Shown: positions 8,349-18,187, counted from the first letter of the stretch. The stretch: DNA of 64,000 nt from Stutzerimonas stutzeri (GCF_024448695.1 NZ_JAMOHY010000005.1:124001-188000); one strand, 5' to 3'. Numbers and translations: made by a program. Notes: generated from the letters alone by a model not told the origin.

Positions 8349-9686
8349 ATGCTTCACCCGCGCCGTTTTGCCCGCCCTTCAACGCTGCTCCTGGCCATAT
8401 TGCTGGGCATTCATGGCAGCGCCTGGGCTCAGCAGCCACCGGCCGATATGGCGCCTGTGCCTGAGGATCGAGGCGTGTCAGCTACCAAGGCACCGCTGCC
8501 ACTCGAAGAGCTGCGCACCTTTGCCGAGGTGCTGGACCGGATCAAAGCCGCCTATGTCGAGCCTGTGGATGACAAGACTCTGCTGGAAAATGCCATCAAG
8601 GGCATGCTGAGCAATCTCGATCCTCATTCGGCCTACCTCGAACCCGAGGCCTTCGCCGAACTGCAGGAAAGCACCAGCGGCGAGTTCGGCGGCCTGGGCA
8701 TCGAAGTGGGCGTTGAAGACGGCTTTATCAAGGTGGTCTCGCCCATCGATGACACACCGGCATCCAAGGCCGGCATCGAGGCGGGCGACCTGATCGTGAA
8801 AATCGACGGCAAACCAACCAAGGGTCTCTCGATGATCGAGGCAGTGGGCATGATGCGTGGCAAGCCCGGCAGCGATATCAACCTGTCGCTGGTTCGCGAG
8901 GGCGGCAAACCCTTCGACGTCAAACTGACCCGCGCCATCATCCGCGTCACCAGCGTCAAGAGCCAGTTGCTCGAACCCGGCTACGGCTATCTGCGCGTCA
9001 CCCAGTTCCAGGTCAACACGGGCACCGAAGTGGGCAAGGCCCTGGCGCGGCTGCGCAAGGAAAACGGCAAGAAACTCAACGGCCTGGTGCTGGACCTGCG
9101 CAACAATCCGGGCGGCGTACTGCAGGCTGCCGTGGAAGTCTCCGATCACTTTCTTACCGAAGGCCTGATCGTTTACACCAAGGGGCGCATCGCCAATTCG
9201 GAGCTGCGTTTCAACGCCGACCCGGCGGATGCCAGCGAAGGTGTCTCGCTGGTGGTTCTGATCAATGGCGGCAGCGCTTCGGCTTCGGAGATCGTCGCCG
9301 GCGCCCTGCAGGATCAGAAACGCGCGGTGGTAATGGGCACCGACAGCTTCGGCAAGGGTTCGGTACAGACCGTTCTGCCGCTGAACAATGACAGCGCGCT
9401 CAAGCTCACCACTGCGCTCTACTACACACCAAACGGTCGCTCCATCCAGGCTCAGGGCATCGAGCCGGACATCGAAGTCACCCGCGCCAAACTGACCCGC
9501 GAACAGGCCTCCGAAAGCCTTCGCGAAGCTGATCTGACTGGCCACCTGGGCAACGGCAATGGCGGCCCGGACCGCCCCAGCGGCAGCAAGGCAGGCAGCG
9601 ACTCACCACGCCCGCAGGACGAGGATTACCAGCTCGGTCAGGCGCTCAACCTGCTCAAGGGACTGAACCTCACACGCGGCAAATAA
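8349..9686 (+). CDS. ctpA: Carboxy-terminal processing protease (S41 family)
   Basis: A 445-residue periplasmic serine protease. Signal peptide (STLLLAILLGIHGSAWA), a helical N-domain (LDRIKAAYVEPVDDKTL), a PDZ domain (about 115-195), then the S41 core with Ser in SASASEIVAGALQD and the general-base Lys in FGKGSVQTVLPL. Tail-specific proteases of this type trim envelope proteins; in P. aeruginosa CtpA degrades peptidoglycan hydrolases with a lipoprotein adaptor. It lies between envC and the polysaccharide deacetylase gene. ATG at 8349 has a CGGAG site; an upstream ATG (8322) has none. Confidence 0.92.
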   Translation: MLHPRRFARPSTLLLAILLGIHGSAWAQQPPADMAPVPEDRGVSATKAPLPLEELRTFAEVLDRIKAAYVEPVDDKTLLENAIKGMLSNLDPHSAYLEPEAFAELQESTSGEFGGLGIEVGVEDGFIKVVSPIDDTPASKAGIEAGDLIVKIDGKPTKGLSMIEAVGMMRGKPGSDINLSLVREGGKPFDVKLTRAIIRVTSVKSQLLEPGYGYLRVTQFQVNTGTEVGKALARLRKENGKKLNGLVLDLRNNPGGVLQAAVEVSDHFLTEGLIVYTKGRIANSELRFNADPADASEGVSLVVLINGGSASASEIVAGALQDQKRAVVMGTDSFGKGSVQTVLPLNNDSALKLTTALYYTPNGRSIQAQGIEPDIEVTRAKLTREQASESLREADLTGHLGNGNGGPDRPSGSKAGSDSPRPQDEDYQLGQALNLLKGLNLTRGK

Positions 9687-9688
9687 GG

Positions 9689-10507
9689 GTGCTTCGCGCA
9701 TCCTTGTGGCTGCTGGCCAGCCTGTTTTCGCTGCTGTGCCACGCCGGGGCGCCGCTCAATGAGGCGCCCGACCAGAAGCCTCGATTGGCACTGATCATCG
9801 ACGATCTGGGCCAGAACCCTATGAGAGATGAGCGCGTACTGGCACTTCCAGGCCCGGTCGCCCTCGCCATTCTGCCGGACAGCCGCCATGCCTCTGTGCT
9901 TTCACAGCGCGCCCATGTTGCCGGCAAGACCGTCATGCTGCATCTGCCGATGGCGCCCGCAGGCGGCCCCTACGCCTGGCGTCCAGGGCTCCCTCAGAGC
10001 GAACTGCATGACAGGCTCGACAGCGCCCTGAAGGCAGTTCCACACGCCAGCGGGGTGAACAACCATATGGGCAGCCAGATGACCGATCAGGCGCACCCTA
10101 TGGCTGTGCTCATGGCGACACTGCAGCAGCGTCACCTGTTCTTTCTCGACAGCCGTACCAACCCGCAAACCCTTGCGGCAGCAACCGCTCAGCGCGCCGG
10201 GCTGGCGAGCCTGTCACGGGACATCTTTCTCGATGACGACCCCAGCCCGGAGGCCGTCGCCCGGCAGTTCGCCGCCGCGATCGAACTGGCCCGCAGGCAA
10301 GGCTCGGTGGTGATCATCGGACATCCCCACGCCAGCACCCTGGCGCTGCTGGAGCGCGAGCTGCCACGCCTGCAGGACGCAGGTATCGAATGGGTAGACG
10401 TCGCCCAGATGATCGCCACGCGCGGCAACCGCGCCATGGTTGCCCATGGCCGTGGAGGCATCTATCAGGCTGTTGAAAACCTGCCCGCGCTGACCATTCA
10501 CCGGTAG
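9689..10507 (+). CDS. Divergent polysaccharide deacetylase (YibQ-like)
   Basis: A 272-residue secreted protein: signal peptide (ASLWLLASLFSLLCHAGA) and a NodB-like barrel of the divergent polysaccharide deacetylase family (LALIIDDLGQNP, HLPMAP, GVNNHMGSQMT, FFLDSRTNP). The substrate is unknown. The start is a GTG only 3 nt after the ctpA stop, so it is probably translated from the envC-ctpA transcript; the conserved envC-ctpA-yibQ arrangement suggests a cell-wall role. Confidence 0.88.
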   Translation: MLRASLWLLASLFSLLCHAGAPLNEAPDQKPRLALIIDDLGQNPMRDERVLALPGPVALAILPDSRHASVLSQRAHVAGKTVMLHLPMAPAGGPYAWRPGLPQSELHDRLDSALKAVPHASGVNNHMGSQMTDQAHPMAVLMATLQQRHLFFLDSRTNPQTLAAATAQRAGLASLSRDIFLDDDPSPEAVARQFAAAIELARRQGSVVIIGHPHASTLALLERELPRLQDAGIEWVDVAQMIATRGNRAMVAHGRGGIYQAVENLPALTIHR

Positions 10508-10550
10508 AAACAGCTGCCGCAAGCGGAATGCTGGACGGCCTGGACATGGC

Positions 10551-10576
10551 AAATAAAAAGCTTCGTGGCTGAAGCC
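10551..10576 (-). terminator. Rho-independent terminator after hisF
   Basis: On the minus strand GCTTC-AGCCAC-GAAGC is followed by TTTTTATTT, about 50 bp past the hisF stop. It also faces the end of the deacetylase gene. Confidence 0.7.
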
Positions 10577-10627
10577 ACAGGAACAGCATTGGCCCTGTGC
10601 GACATCAGTCGCGAAGCTCTTGCCGGC

Positions 10628-11398
10628 TCAGCGCATCACGATGCCGCAACTGGCCATATAGGCCTTGGCTTCCGGCACGGTGTATTCGCCAAAATGGAAG
10701 ATGCTGGCAGCCAGTACCGCATCGGCCTTGCCTTCCAGGACGCCGTCGGCCAGATGCTGCAGATTGCCGACACCACCGGAGGCAATCACCGGAATGCACA
10801 ACGCCTCGCTGATGGCGCGGGTGACACCCAGGTCGTAACCACTCTTGACGCCATCCTGATCCATGCTGGTCAGCAGAATCTCGCCGGCGCCGAGTGCTTC
10901 CATCTTCTTTGCCCACTCCACTGCATCCAGCCCGGTGGGCTTGCGTCCGCCATGGGTGAAGATTTCCCAGCGCCCCGCTTCGCCAGGAGCGGAAACCTTC
11001 TTGGCGTCGATAGCGACGACGATGCACTGTGAGCCGAAGCGCTGCGCGGCCTCACCGACGAACTCGGGGTTGAACACCGCAGCCGTATTGATCGACACCT
11101 TGTCGGCGCCGGCATTGAGCAGGTTGCGGATGTCCTGCACGTTGCGCACGCCACCGCCGACAGTCAGCGGAATGAACACCTGACTGGCCATGCGCTCAAC
11201 GGTGTGCAGGGTGGTGTCGCGGTTGTCGACGCTGGCAGTGATGTCGAGAAAGGTGATCTCGTCTGCACCCTGCTCATCGTAGCGACGGGCGATTTCCACC
11301 GGGTCACCGGCGTCGCGGATATTCTCGAACTTGACGCCCTTGACCACGCGACCGTTGTCCACGTCGAGGCAAGGGATGATGCGTTTGGCGAGGGCCAT
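10628..11398 (-). CDS. hisF: Imidazole glycerol phosphate synthase, cyclase subunit
   Basis: A 256-residue (beta-alpha)8 barrel. HisF uses ammonia from HisH to convert PRFAR to imidazole glycerol phosphate and AICAR. The start [21 protein letters not shown] carries catalytic Asp11 (CLDVD) and the second acid is in [14 protein letters not shown]. Phosphate-binding TVGGGVRN and ASGGVGN are present. It lies downstream of hisA, separated by a palindromic repeat at 11412-11491. Confidence 0.96.
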   Translation of the reverse strand: MALAKRIIPCLDVDNGRVVKGVKFENIRDAGDPVEIARRYDEQGADEITFLDITASVDNRDTTLHTVERMASQVFIPLTVGGGVRNVQDIRNLLNAGADKVSINTAAVFNPEFVGEAAQRFGSQCIVVAIDAKKVSAPGEAGRWEIFTHGGRKPTGLDAVEWAKKMEALGAGEILLTSMDQDGVKSGYDLGVTRAISEALCIPVIASGGVGNLQHLADGVLEGKADAVLAASIFHFGEYTVPEAKAYMASCGIVMR

Positions 11399-11411
11399 GG
11401 CCGATCTCTCT

Positions 11412-11491
11412 CGTAGGGTGGACAACCGCGCAGCGTTGTCCACCATTTCACCGGATGCACGGTGGACAAGCGAAGCGTTGTCCACCCTACG
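11412..11491. repeat. REP-like palindromic repeat between hisA and hisF
   Basis: Outer arms CGTAGGGTGGACAAC and GTTGTCCACCCTACG are perfect complements; inside, GTTGTCCACC and GGTGGACAAGC give two smaller hairpins around a 16-nt centre. The GTAGGGTGGACAAC type of element is a common pseudomonad intergenic repeat. It is the only DNA between hisA (stop 11494) and hisF. Confidence 0.8.
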
Positions 11492-11493
11492 GC

Positions 11494-12237
11494 TTATTCG
11501 TCTTTGTACTTGAGGTCGCAAAGCGCCTGCGCCTCGGCCACGTCGAGCGTGCCTTCGTAGATCGCCCGCCCAGTGATGGCGCCGACGATTCCGCGGGTGT
11601 TGGTGTCGAGCAGCTTCTGGATGTCGCCGATGTTGTGGATGCCGCCGGAGGCGATCACGGGAATACGGCTGGCGTTGGCCAGCGCTACCGTCGCTTCGAC
11701 GTTGCAGCCCTGCATCATCCCGTCCTTGGCGATGTCGGTATAGACGATCGCCGAGACACCATCGGCCTCGAAGCGGCGCGCCAGATCCACCGCCTGCACG
11801 CTGCTCACTTCGGCCCAGCCATCGGTGGCTACGAAACCATCCTTGGCATCCAGGCCGACGATGACCTTGCCCGGGAAGGCCTTGCAGGCTTCGGTGACAA
11901 ACTCCGGCTGCTTGACCGCCTTGGTGCCGATAATCACGTAGCTGACGCCAGCACGCACGTAATGCTCGATGGTCTCCAGCGAACGGATGCCGCCACCGAT
12001 CTGGATCGGCAGGTTCGGATAGCGCCTGGCAATCGCGGTGACCACCTCGCCATTGACCGGCTGACCTTCGAAGGCGCCGTTCAGATCGACCAGGTGCAGA
12101 CGACGGCAACCACCTTCAACCCACCTGGCAGCCATCGCCACCGGGTCATCGGAGAATACCGTGGCGTCATCCATCAGCCCCTGACGCAGACGCACGCAGG
12201 CGCCGTCCTTGAGATCGATCGCGGGAATAATCAGCAT
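11494..12237 (-). CDS. hisA: Phosphoribosylformimino-AICAR phosphate isomerase
   Basis: A 247-residue barrel enzyme (ProFAR isomerase), the step before HisF in histidine synthesis. Start [17 protein letters not shown] carries catalytic Asp in AIDLKDG; the second catalytic Asp is in [20 protein letters not shown] and ASGGIHN phosphate loops are present. The ATG at 12237 matches the family N-terminus; six extra upstream codons are unlikely. It lies 37 bp after the DUF2164 gene. Confidence 0.96.
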   Translation of the reverse strand: MLIIPAIDLKDGACVRLRQGLMDDATVFSDDPVAMAARWVEGGCRRLHLVDLNGAFEGQPVNGEVVTAIARRYPNLPIQIGGGIRSLETIEHYVRAGVSYVIIGTKAVKQPEFVTEACKAFPGKVIVGLDAKDGFVATDGWAEVSSVQAVDLARRFEADGVSAIVYTDIAKDGMMQGCNVEATVALANASRIPVIASGGIHNIGDIQKLLDTNTRGIVGAITGRAIYEGTLDVAEAQALCDLKYKDE

Positions 12238-12274
12238 GGCTCGAAACCTGTTCAAATCGGATATCGGTTAAAGG

Positions 12275-12535
12275 TCAGCTCTTTTCGAGCGCCCACAAGT
12301 CGCTTTCGATGCTTTCAAACCGTTCTTTCAGGTGTGTCTGCACGTCGAAAATCGCCTTGTTGTAATACAGCGGAGCAATCTCACGGGCGAACAGATCGAG
12401 CACTTCCTGCGCCTCGAAGGAGCCGAGCTCCAATTCGAAACGGTCTTCCAGAAAGCGCTTGATGACCTGCTGGGCAGTCTGCTCCTGAGCGCAATCCAGC
12501 GTCAGGACCGGCGCCTTGAGCTTCGCCCGGCTCAT
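12275..12535 (-). CDS. DUF2164 protein
   Basis: An 86-residue cytosolic protein of the DUF2164 family (QQVIKRFLEDRFELELGSFEAQEVLDLF; APLYYNKAIFDVQTHL). No function is known. It is embedded in the his block: the hisH stop and its ATG overlap as TAATG at 12533-12537, and hisA follows 37 bp later, so it is co-transcribed and translationally coupled. The same insertion between hisH and hisA occurs in other pseudomonads. Confidence 0.85.
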   Translation of the reverse strand: MSRAKLKAPVLTLDCAQEQTAQQVIKRFLEDRFELELGSFEAQEVLDLFAREIAPLYYNKAIFDVQTHLKERFESIESDLWALEKS

Positions 12536-13173
12536 TACCAGCGGCCATCCCAGGCGGCGAAGTTCTGCAGCAGCTGCAGGCCATGGGTGTGGCTCTTCTC
12601 GGGATGGAACTGCACGGCGAAGCGCGAGCCGTCGGCCAGCGCGGCAGCGAAGTCCTTGCCGTAATGGCCGCGACCGACCACATGACGCGGATTGCCGGCC
12701 TCGATGTAGTAGCTGTGTACGAAGTAGAAGCGACCCATGTCCGGGATACTGTGCCAGAGCGGGTGATCCACAGCCTGCCTGACCTCGTTCCAGCCCATGT
12801 GCGGCACCTTGAGGCGCTCGCCGTCTTCCTGCAGATCCTTGCCGAAGAAGCGCACCTGACCGGGGAACAGGCCGATACAGTCGACGCCGTCGTTTTCTTC
12901 GCTGTGCTCCATCAGCGCCTGCATGCCGACGCAGATACCGAGGAACGGGCGGTCGACGCTGACTTCACGCACCAGCTCATCGAAGCCCAGGCGGCGAATC
13001 TCGGCCATGCAGTCGCGGATCGCGCCGACGCCTGGGAACACCACGCGGTCGGCTTCACGGATGACCTGCGCATCGCTGGTCACCAGTACCTTGCCGGCGC
13101 CGACATGCTCAAGCGCCTTGGCAACCGAATGCAGATTGCCCATGCCGTAATCGATGACGGCAACTGTCTGCAT
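12535..13173 (-). CDS. hisH: Imidazole glycerol phosphate synthase, glutaminase subunit
   Basis: A 212-residue class I glutamine amidotransferase that supplies ammonia to HisF. Catalytic Cys in GICVGMQAL (about 79-87) and the His/Glu pair in [11 protein letters not shown] are visible, as is the N-terminal [14 protein letters not shown]. The ATG at 13173 overlaps the hisB stop (TAATG, 13171-13175), which argues for coupled translation and against the slightly longer start at 13182. Confidence 0.96.
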   Translation of the reverse strand: MQTVAVIDYGMGNLHSVAKALEHVGAGKVLVTSDAQVIREADRVVFPGVGAIRDCMAEIRRLGFDELVREVSVDRPFLGICVGMQALMEHSEENDGVDCIGLFPGQVRFFGKDLQEDGERLKVPHMGWNEVRQAVDHPLWHSIPDMGRFYFVHSYYIEAGNPRHVVGRGHYGKDFAAALADGSRFAVQFHPEKSHTHGLQLLQNFAAWDGRW

Positions 13174-13766
13174 TACAGGCAACCCTTGGTCGAAGGCATC
13201 TGGCCGGCCATGCGTTCGTCCAGCGTCAGTGCCATGCGCAGCGCACGACCGAAGGCCTTGAACACCGTCTCGATCTGGTGGTGGGTGTTGGTGCCGCGCA
13301 AGGTGTCGATGTGCAGCGTCACCAGCGCGTGGTTGACGAAGCCCTGGAAGAATTCCTGGAACAGGTCGACGTCGAAGCCGCCGACGGTGGCGCGGGTATA
13401 GGGCACGTTCATGGTCAGGCCGGGGCGACCGGAGAAGTCGATCACCACGCGCGACAGAGCTTCGTCCAGCGGCACATAGGCGTGGCCGTAGCGAGTCATG
13501 CCCTTCTTGTCACCAATCGCCTTGGCGAAGGCCTGGCCGAGGGTAATGCCGACATCCTCGACAGTGTGGTGGTCATCGATATGCAGGTCGCCCTTGCACT
13601 CGATGTCCAGATCGATCAGACCATGACGGGCGATCTGATCGAGCATATGTTCGAGAAAAGGCACGCCTATGGCGAAGCGGGCCTTGCCGGTGCCATCCAG
13701 ATTGATGGTGGCCTTGACCTGGGTCTCCAGGGTGTTGCGCTCTACGCAAGCCGTACGTTCGGACAT
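13173..13766 (-). CDS. hisB: Imidazoleglycerol-phosphate dehydratase
   Basis: A 197-residue monofunctional IGPD. Two manganese-binding HHTVED-type segments define the family: [18 protein letters not shown] (about 53-70) and the later [22 protein letters not shown]. It lacks the phosphatase half found in enterobacterial HisB. First gene of the minus-strand hisB-hisH-DUF2164-hisA-hisF block, with a good -10 box upstream. Confidence 0.96.
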   Translation of the reverse strand: MSERTACVERNTLETQVKATINLDGTGKARFAIGVPFLEHMLDQIARHGLIDLDIECKGDLHIDDHHTVEDVGITLGQAFAKAIGDKKGMTRYGHAYVPLDEALSRVVIDFSGRPGLTMNVPYTRATVGGFDVDLFQEFFQGFVNHALVTLHIDTLRGTNTHHQIETVFKAFGRALRMALTLDERMAGQMPSTKGCL

Positions 13767-13801
13767 CAACAGCTCCGCTGATCGTGCAAAAAAAGATCGG
13801 C

Positions 13802-13807
13802 ATTATA
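13802..13807 (-). promoter_or_regulatory. -10 box for the hisB operon
   Basis: A perfect minus-strand TATAAT 36 nt upstream of the hisB ATG. A -35 hexamer at normal spacing is not obvious (TTGCGG lies too close). Confidence 0.5.
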
Positions 13808-13926
13808 GGCCCAAATCCCGCAACTGGGCTATGTGCCCTGCGCCATCGAAAGCGGCCAGCGCCGTGCGATTGAAAGCCGCCAGGGTTATGCTTGCCGCCA
13901 TCCTCCGAGAACGCCACCAGGTCAGC

Positions 13927-14325
13927 ATGCCCGTATTCGTCGAAACCCTCACCGAACCCAGCCAGCAAGACCTTGTGGACCTGGCCAAGATCTTCGCCGA
14001 CGCTCCCGCCTGGCTGCTGGCGCCCCACCCGGACGCCGAGGCGCTGATCCAGGCCGCGCTGGCCGATGGCAGCCTGATTGCCGGCCGCTTCAATGACCGC
14101 CTGCTTGGCGCGGCCCTGTTGCGGCGCGACTCACAGCGCTGGCAACTGTCACACCTGTGCGTACGCAAAATCACCCGCCGCAGAGGGGTCGGCAAACGCA
14201 TCATCGACGAGGCGCGGCGCATGGCAGCCGAAGCGGGACGGGAGCTTTATCTTGCCGCACCACCCGAACAGCTCGAAACCCAGGCCCTGGCAGCGCGCAT
14301 GCACCTGACCCTGGTGCCGCTCTGA
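13927..14325 (+). CDS. GNAT-family protein resembling PanZ (PanM)
   Basis: A 132-residue small GNAT fold. Seen: HLCVRKITRRRGVGKRIIDEARR, whose RRRGVGKR is the acetyl-CoA pyrophosphate loop. The short length and N-terminal LTEPSQQDLVDLAKIF resemble PanZ/PanM-type acetyl-CoA sensors that control aspartate decarboxylase PanD; that assignment is a guess, and an ordinary acetyltransferase is possible. The ATG at 13927 is preferred; an in-frame extension upstream runs back over hisB. Confidence 0.75.
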   Translation: MPVFVETLTEPSQQDLVDLAKIFADAPAWLLAPHPDAEALIQAALADGSLIAGRFNDRLLGAALLRRDSQRWQLSHLCVRKITRRRGVGKRIIDEARRMAAEAGRELYLAAPPEQLETQALAARMHLTLVPL

Positions 14326-14403
14326 GGGGCTTGCTCCCGCCGTAGCTACTGCCCGCGGCGCTATACTCGTCACCTTTACAGAACACCAACGAAGGACGCG
14401 TCC

Positions 14404-16623
14404 ATGAAAGCGATCAGCAAAATCCTGGGCCTGGTAATTCTCGGATTGCTTCTGCTATTCGTCGCACTGGGCTTCGCCCTGACTCATCTGTTCGACCCTA
14501 ACGACTACAAGGACGAAATCCGCGAGCTGGCCCGCAGCAAGGCCGGCCTCGAACTGGATATCCGTGGCGATATCGGCTGGAGCCTCTTCCCCTGGCTGGG
14601 ACTGGAGCTGCACGACACCACCCTGGCTAGCGCCAGCACACCACAACAGCCGTTTGCCGATCTGCGCATGCTTGGCCTTTCCGTTCGCGTGCTGCCCCTG
14701 TTGAGTCGCGAAGTACAGATGAGCGACATCACGCTCAACGGCCTCAACCTGACCTTGGCGCGCGACGAAAGCGGCAAGGGCAACTGGGAAGGCGTGGGCC
14801 AGCCCGCCCAACAACAGGTACAACCTGAGGCAGAACCGACAGCGCCCACCACCGAAACAGAAGCACAAACCAGACCTGGCAAGACCAGCCGCCCTCTGCG
14901 ACTCGATATCGACAGCCTCAGCATCAAGGATGCCCGGGTGTCCTACCACGATGCGCAGAGCGGCCAGCAATACAGCGCCGAGGGCATTGAGCTGACAACC
15001 GGCGCCATCCGTGAAGGCGAATCCATCCCGCTCAAGCTCAACGCCTTTTTCGGCAGCAACAAGCCGGTGATGCGTGCCCGCACCGAGTTGCAGGGATCGC
15101 TGCGCTTCGACAACACACTGCAGCGCTATCAATTCGAAGACCTGCGCCTGACCGGCGAAGCGTCCGGCGAGCCCCTGCAGGGCAAAACCCTGAGCTTCAG
15201 CGCACAGGGGCAACTGCTGGCGGATCTGGCCGCAGACGTGGCCGAATGGAGCAGCCTCAAGTTCACCGCCAACCAACTGCGCGGCCTTGGCGAGCTGAAG
15301 GCCAGCAACCTGCAGGAGCAGCCAGCGATCAGCGGCACCCTGTCCGTCGCGCCCTTCAACCTGCGTGAGTTTCTCGACAGCGTCGGGCAGCAGCTGCCGG
15401 CCATGGCCGACGGCAACGCCCTGAGCAAGGCCGAACTGATCACGCGCCTGAACGCCACGAGCAACAGCCTGAGCCTCGAAGCGCTCACCCTGAAACTGGA
15501 CGACAGCACCTTCACCGGCCAGCTCGGCATCAGCGACTTCGCCAGACAGGCACTGCGTGTGGACCTCAAGGGTGATCGTCTCGACCTTGACCGCTACCTG
15601 GCGCCACCCGCGAAGGACGAGCAGGCCGAGGCTCGCCAGAGCGAAGTAAAAGCCACCGAAACGGTCGCCGTCGGCAGCGGCACCACGCCCCTGCCGGAAA
15701 AACCGACCCAGCAGGCCTGGAGCGAAGCTTCCATACTTCCCATCGCGACCCTGCGCACCCTTGATACGCGGATAAATCTCGCCATTGGCAGCCTTACCGC
15801 GATGCAGCTGCCACTGGACAACTTCAGCCTCAAGGCCCGCACCAGCGGTGGTCTGTTGACGCTGGAAAACTTCAAAAGCGGTCTTTACAACGGTCAAATG
15901 GAAGCCACGGCCAGCCTTGATGCGAGGCCGGACATCCCTCTGCTGAGCGCGCAGACACGCATCGCGCATGTGCCTGTCGAGCACTTGCTGCAAAGCCAGG
16001 GCGAACAGGTGGTGGTCAAGGGCCTGCTCAATCTGGACAGCGACATCCGCACCCAGGGCAACAGCGAGAAGGCTTGGATCGACAACCTCAACGGCAAGGT
16101 CGGCTTTGTCCTCGACAACGGCATCCTTGTCGATGCCAACCTCGAACAACAGCTGTGCCGCGCCATCGCCACACTCAACCGTAAACCGCTGACCAGCGAG
16201 CCACGCAGCAAGGACACGCCGTTTCGCGAACTCAAGGGCAACCTGACCCTGCGCAACGGCGTAGCCAGTAACCCCGACCTCAAGGTCAGCATTCCCGGTC
16301 TGACGGTGAACGGCAACGGCGATGTCGATCTGCGCGTACTCGGCATGGACTACCGCATCGGCATCCTTATCGAAGGCGACAAGGGCGCCATGCCTGATCC
16401 GGCCTGCGCAGTCAACGAACGCTACGTAGGGGTCGAATGGCCATTGCGCTGCCGTGGCCCGCTGGAGCTGGGCGCCAAGGCCTGCCGCTTCGACAATGAC
16501 GCCCTGGGCAAAGTCGCCGCCCGGCTGGCCGGCGAAAAACTCAGCGAAAAACTCGAAGAGAAGCTGGGCGACAAGGTCAGTCCGGACCTGAAAGACGCAA
16601 TCAAGGGCCTGTTCAAGCGATGA
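14404..16623 (+). CDS. AsmA-family protein
   Basis: A 739-residue AsmA-like protein: N-terminal membrane anchor (ILGLVILGLLLLFVALGFAL, residues 8-27), DPNDYKDEIRELARSKAGLELDIRGDIGWSLFPWLGLEL typical of the AsmA N-domain, a variable proline/glutamate-rich insert, and a C-terminal AsmA_2 domain. AsmA proteins are bridge-like proteins of the inner membrane implicated in lipid transport to, or homeostasis of, the outer membrane. It overlaps mutY by 4 nt (ATGA). Confidence 0.9.
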   Translation: MKAISKILGLVILGLLLLFVALGFALTHLFDPNDYKDEIRELARSKAGLELDIRGDIGWSLFPWLGLELHDTTLASASTPQQPFADLRMLGLSVRVLPLLSREVQMSDITLNGLNLTLARDESGKGNWEGVGQPAQQQVQPEAEPTAPTTETEAQTRPGKTSRPLRLDIDSLSIKDARVSYHDAQSGQQYSAEGIELTTGAIREGESIPLKLNAFFGSNKPVMRARTELQGSLRFDNTLQRYQFEDLRLTGEASGEPLQGKTLSFSAQGQLLADLAADVAEWSSLKFTANQLRGLGELKASNLQEQPAISGTLSVAPFNLREFLDSVGQQLPAMADGNALSKAELITRLNATSNSLSLEALTLKLDDSTFTGQLGISDFARQALRVDLKGDRLDLDRYLAPPAKDEQAEARQSEVKATETVAVGSGTTPLPEKPTQQAWSEASILPIATLRTLDTRINLAIGSLTAMQLPLDNFSLKARTSGGLLTLENFKSGLYNGQMEATASLDARPDIPLLSAQTRIAHVPVEHLLQSQGEQVVVKGLLNLDSDIRTQGNSEKAWIDNLNGKVGFVLDNGILVDANLEQQLCRAIATLNRKPLTSEPRSKDTPFRELKGNLTLRNGVASNPDLKVSIPGLTVNGNGDVDLRVLGMDYRIGILIEGDKGAMPDPACAVNERYVGVEWPLRCRGPLELGAKACRFDNDALGKVAARLAGEKLSEKLEEKLGDKVSPDLKDAIKGLFKR

Positions 16624-17687
16624 CTCCGGAGCAGTTCGGCGCGGCAGTCCTCGACTGGTACGACCACCATGGCCGCAAGGACCTTCCCTGGCAGCAGGGC
16701 ATCACGCCCTACCGCGTGTGGGTCTCGGAAATCATGCTGCAGCAGACCCAGGTCAGCACCGTGCTCGGCTACTTCGACCGCTTCATGACTGCCCTGCCCA
16801 GCGTCGAAGCACTGGCCGCCGCCGCCGAAGATGAAGTGCTGCACCTGTGGACCGGTCTGGGTTACTACAGCCGCGCCCGCAACCTGCACAAGACCGCCAG
16901 GCTGATCGTCGCCGAGCATGGCGGCGTATTCCCGCAGGACGTGAACAAACTCACCGAGCTGCCCGGTATTGGTCGCTCCACCGCCGGCGCCATCGCCAGC
17001 CTGAGCATGGGCCTGCGCGCGCCGATCCTCGATGGCAACGTCAAGCGTGTGCTGGCACGTTACGTCGCTCAGGACGGCTATCCGGGCGAGCCGAAAGTCG
17101 CCAGACAACTGTGGGAAGTCGCCGAGCGACTCACGCCGCGGCAGCACGTCAATCATTACACCCAGGCAATGATGGATCTCGGCGCCACGCTCTGCACCCG
17201 CAGCAAGCCCAGCTGCCTGCTGTGCCCATTGAAGAACGGCTGCCGTGCTCATCTGCTGGGTCGCGAAACCGACTTCCCGGTACCCAAGCCGCGCAAGACC
17301 CTGCCACGCAAACGCACCCTGATGCCGCTGCTGGCCAACCATGAAGGCGCCATTCTGCTCTACCGCCGCCCTTCCAGCGGCCTCTGGGGCGGTCTCTGGA
17401 GCCTGCCGGAGCTGGATGATCTGACCGCCCTCGACCCGCTGGCGGAACGCCATGCACTGACCTTGCAGGAGCGCCGTGAACTGCCCGGCCTGACCCACAC
17501 CTTCAGCCATTTCCAGCTGAGCATCGAGCCCTGGCTGATCAGGGTAGAATCGCCTATCGGTGCCGTGGCCGAGGCCGACTGGCTCTGGTATAACCTCGCC
17601 ACCCCGCCGCGCCTGGGGCTTGCCGCCCCGGTGAAGACGCTGCTCAAGCGCGCCGCCGCCGAACTGAACGCAGGAGAGATGTCATGA
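16620..17687 (+). CDS. mutY: A/G-specific adenine glycosylase
   Basis: A 355-residue MutY, removing adenine mispaired with 8-oxoguanine. [10 protein letters not shown] (about 39-48) holds the catalytic Glu region, [15 protein letters not shown] is the helix-hairpin-helix, and [17 protein letters not shown] supplies the four 4Fe-4S cysteines (C-x6-C-x2-C-x5-C). A C-terminal NUDIX-like domain recognises 8-oxoG. Its ATG overlaps the asmA-family stop and its own stop overlaps the yggX start, so the three genes look like one operon. Confidence 0.96.
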   Translation: MTPEQFGAAVLDWYDHHGRKDLPWQQGITPYRVWVSEIMLQQTQVSTVLGYFDRFMTALPSVEALAAAAEDEVLHLWTGLGYYSRARNLHKTARLIVAEHGGVFPQDVNKLTELPGIGRSTAGAIASLSMGLRAPILDGNVKRVLARYVAQDGYPGEPKVARQLWEVAERLTPRQHVNHYTQAMMDLGATLCTRSKPSCLLCPLKNGCRAHLLGRETDFPVPKPRKTLPRKRTLMPLLANHEGAILLYRRPSSGLWGGLWSLPELDDLTALDPLAERHALTLQERRELPGLTHTFSHFQLSIEPWLIRVESPIGAVAEADWLWYNLATPPRLGLAAPVKTLLKRAAAELNAGEMS

Positions 17688-17956
17688 CTCGCACCGTAAA
17701 CTGCCGCAAATACAAAGAAGAACTCCCCGCCCTCGACCGTCCACCCTATCCGGGAGCAAAAGGCGAAGACATCTACAACAACGTCTCCAAAAAAGCCTGG
17801 GACGACTGGCAGAAACACCAGACCATGCTGATCAACGAACGCCGCCTGAACATGATGAACGCCGAGGACCGCAAATTCCTGCAGGGCGAAATGGACAAGT
17901 TCTTCTCAGGCGAAGACTACGCCAAGGCCGACGGCTACGTGCCACCCAGCGAATAA
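17684..17956 (+). CDS. yggX: YggX: Fe(2+)-trafficking / oxidative damage protection protein
   Basis: A 90-residue YggX with the family opening [24 protein letters not shown] and the helical [18 protein letters not shown]. Known to protect Fe-S clusters from oxidative damage; it commonly follows mutY, whose product carries an Fe-S cluster. Coupled to mutY by a 4-nt overlap. Confidence 0.96.
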   Translation: MTRTVNCRKYKEELPALDRPPYPGAKGEDIYNNVSKKAWDDWQKHQTMLINERRLNMMNAEDRKFLQGEMDKFFSGEDYAKADGYVPPSE

Positions 17957-17964
17957 GCCCTGAC

Positions 17965-17998
17965 AACCCAAAGTGCCCCGACCGGGGCGCTTTGGGTT
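17965..17998 (+). terminator. Strong hairpin after yggX
   Basis: AACCCAAAG-TGCCCCG pairs with CGGGGCG-CTTTGGGTT around a 2-4-nt loop, right after the yggX stop. A very stable stem without a U-tract. Confidence 0.6.
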
Positions 17999-18071
17999 CG
18001 CGCAAAATCCACCGCCTGACCCTCATGCAACGCTAAACGCCCGCCCCCGCTAAATATTTTCCTTTCCACGC

Positions 18072-18100
18072 TTGACAGTCAAAAGCCAAATCCGTCTAAT
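18072..18100 (+). promoter_or_regulatory. Promoter of tRNA-Phe
   Basis: TTGACA (18072-18077), 17-nt spacer, TCTAAT (18095-18100), 12 nt before the tRNA. The GC-rich stretch AGCGCCCC after the -10 is the discriminator type associated with stringent control. Confidence 0.75.
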
Positions 18101-18111
18101 AGCGCCCCGTT

Positions 18112-18187
18112 GCCCAGGTAGCTCAGTCGGTAGAGCAGGGGATTGAAAATCCCCGTGTCGGCGGTTCGATTCCGTCCCTGGGCACCA
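18112..18187 (+). tRNA. tRNA-Phe (GAA)
   Basis: A 76-nt tRNA: acceptor stem GCCCAGG pairs with CCTGGGC, the D-arm is AGCTCAGTCGGTAGAGC, the anticodon loop TTGAAAA gives GAA, the T-arm contains GGTTCGATTCC, and CCA is encoded. This gene is a known island target in Pseudomonas, and here a P4-type integrase follows 210 bp downstream. Confidence 0.97.

Noticed and set aside
10628..12109. A 493-codon minus-strand open frame covering hisF and part of hisA
   Set aside because: Only the hisF part (11398 downward) is a real protein; upstream the frame runs through the REP-like repeat and the wrong frame of hisA.
14455..16149. A 564-codon frame opposite the AsmA-family gene
   Set aside because: Antisense shadow with low-complexity Gln/Val/Gly composition.
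18112..18187. Search for a second copy of the tRNA-Phe 3' end as the right limit of the first integrase's element
   Set aside because: None was found in the window; the T-arm similarity at 47265-47309 belongs to tRNA-Met.
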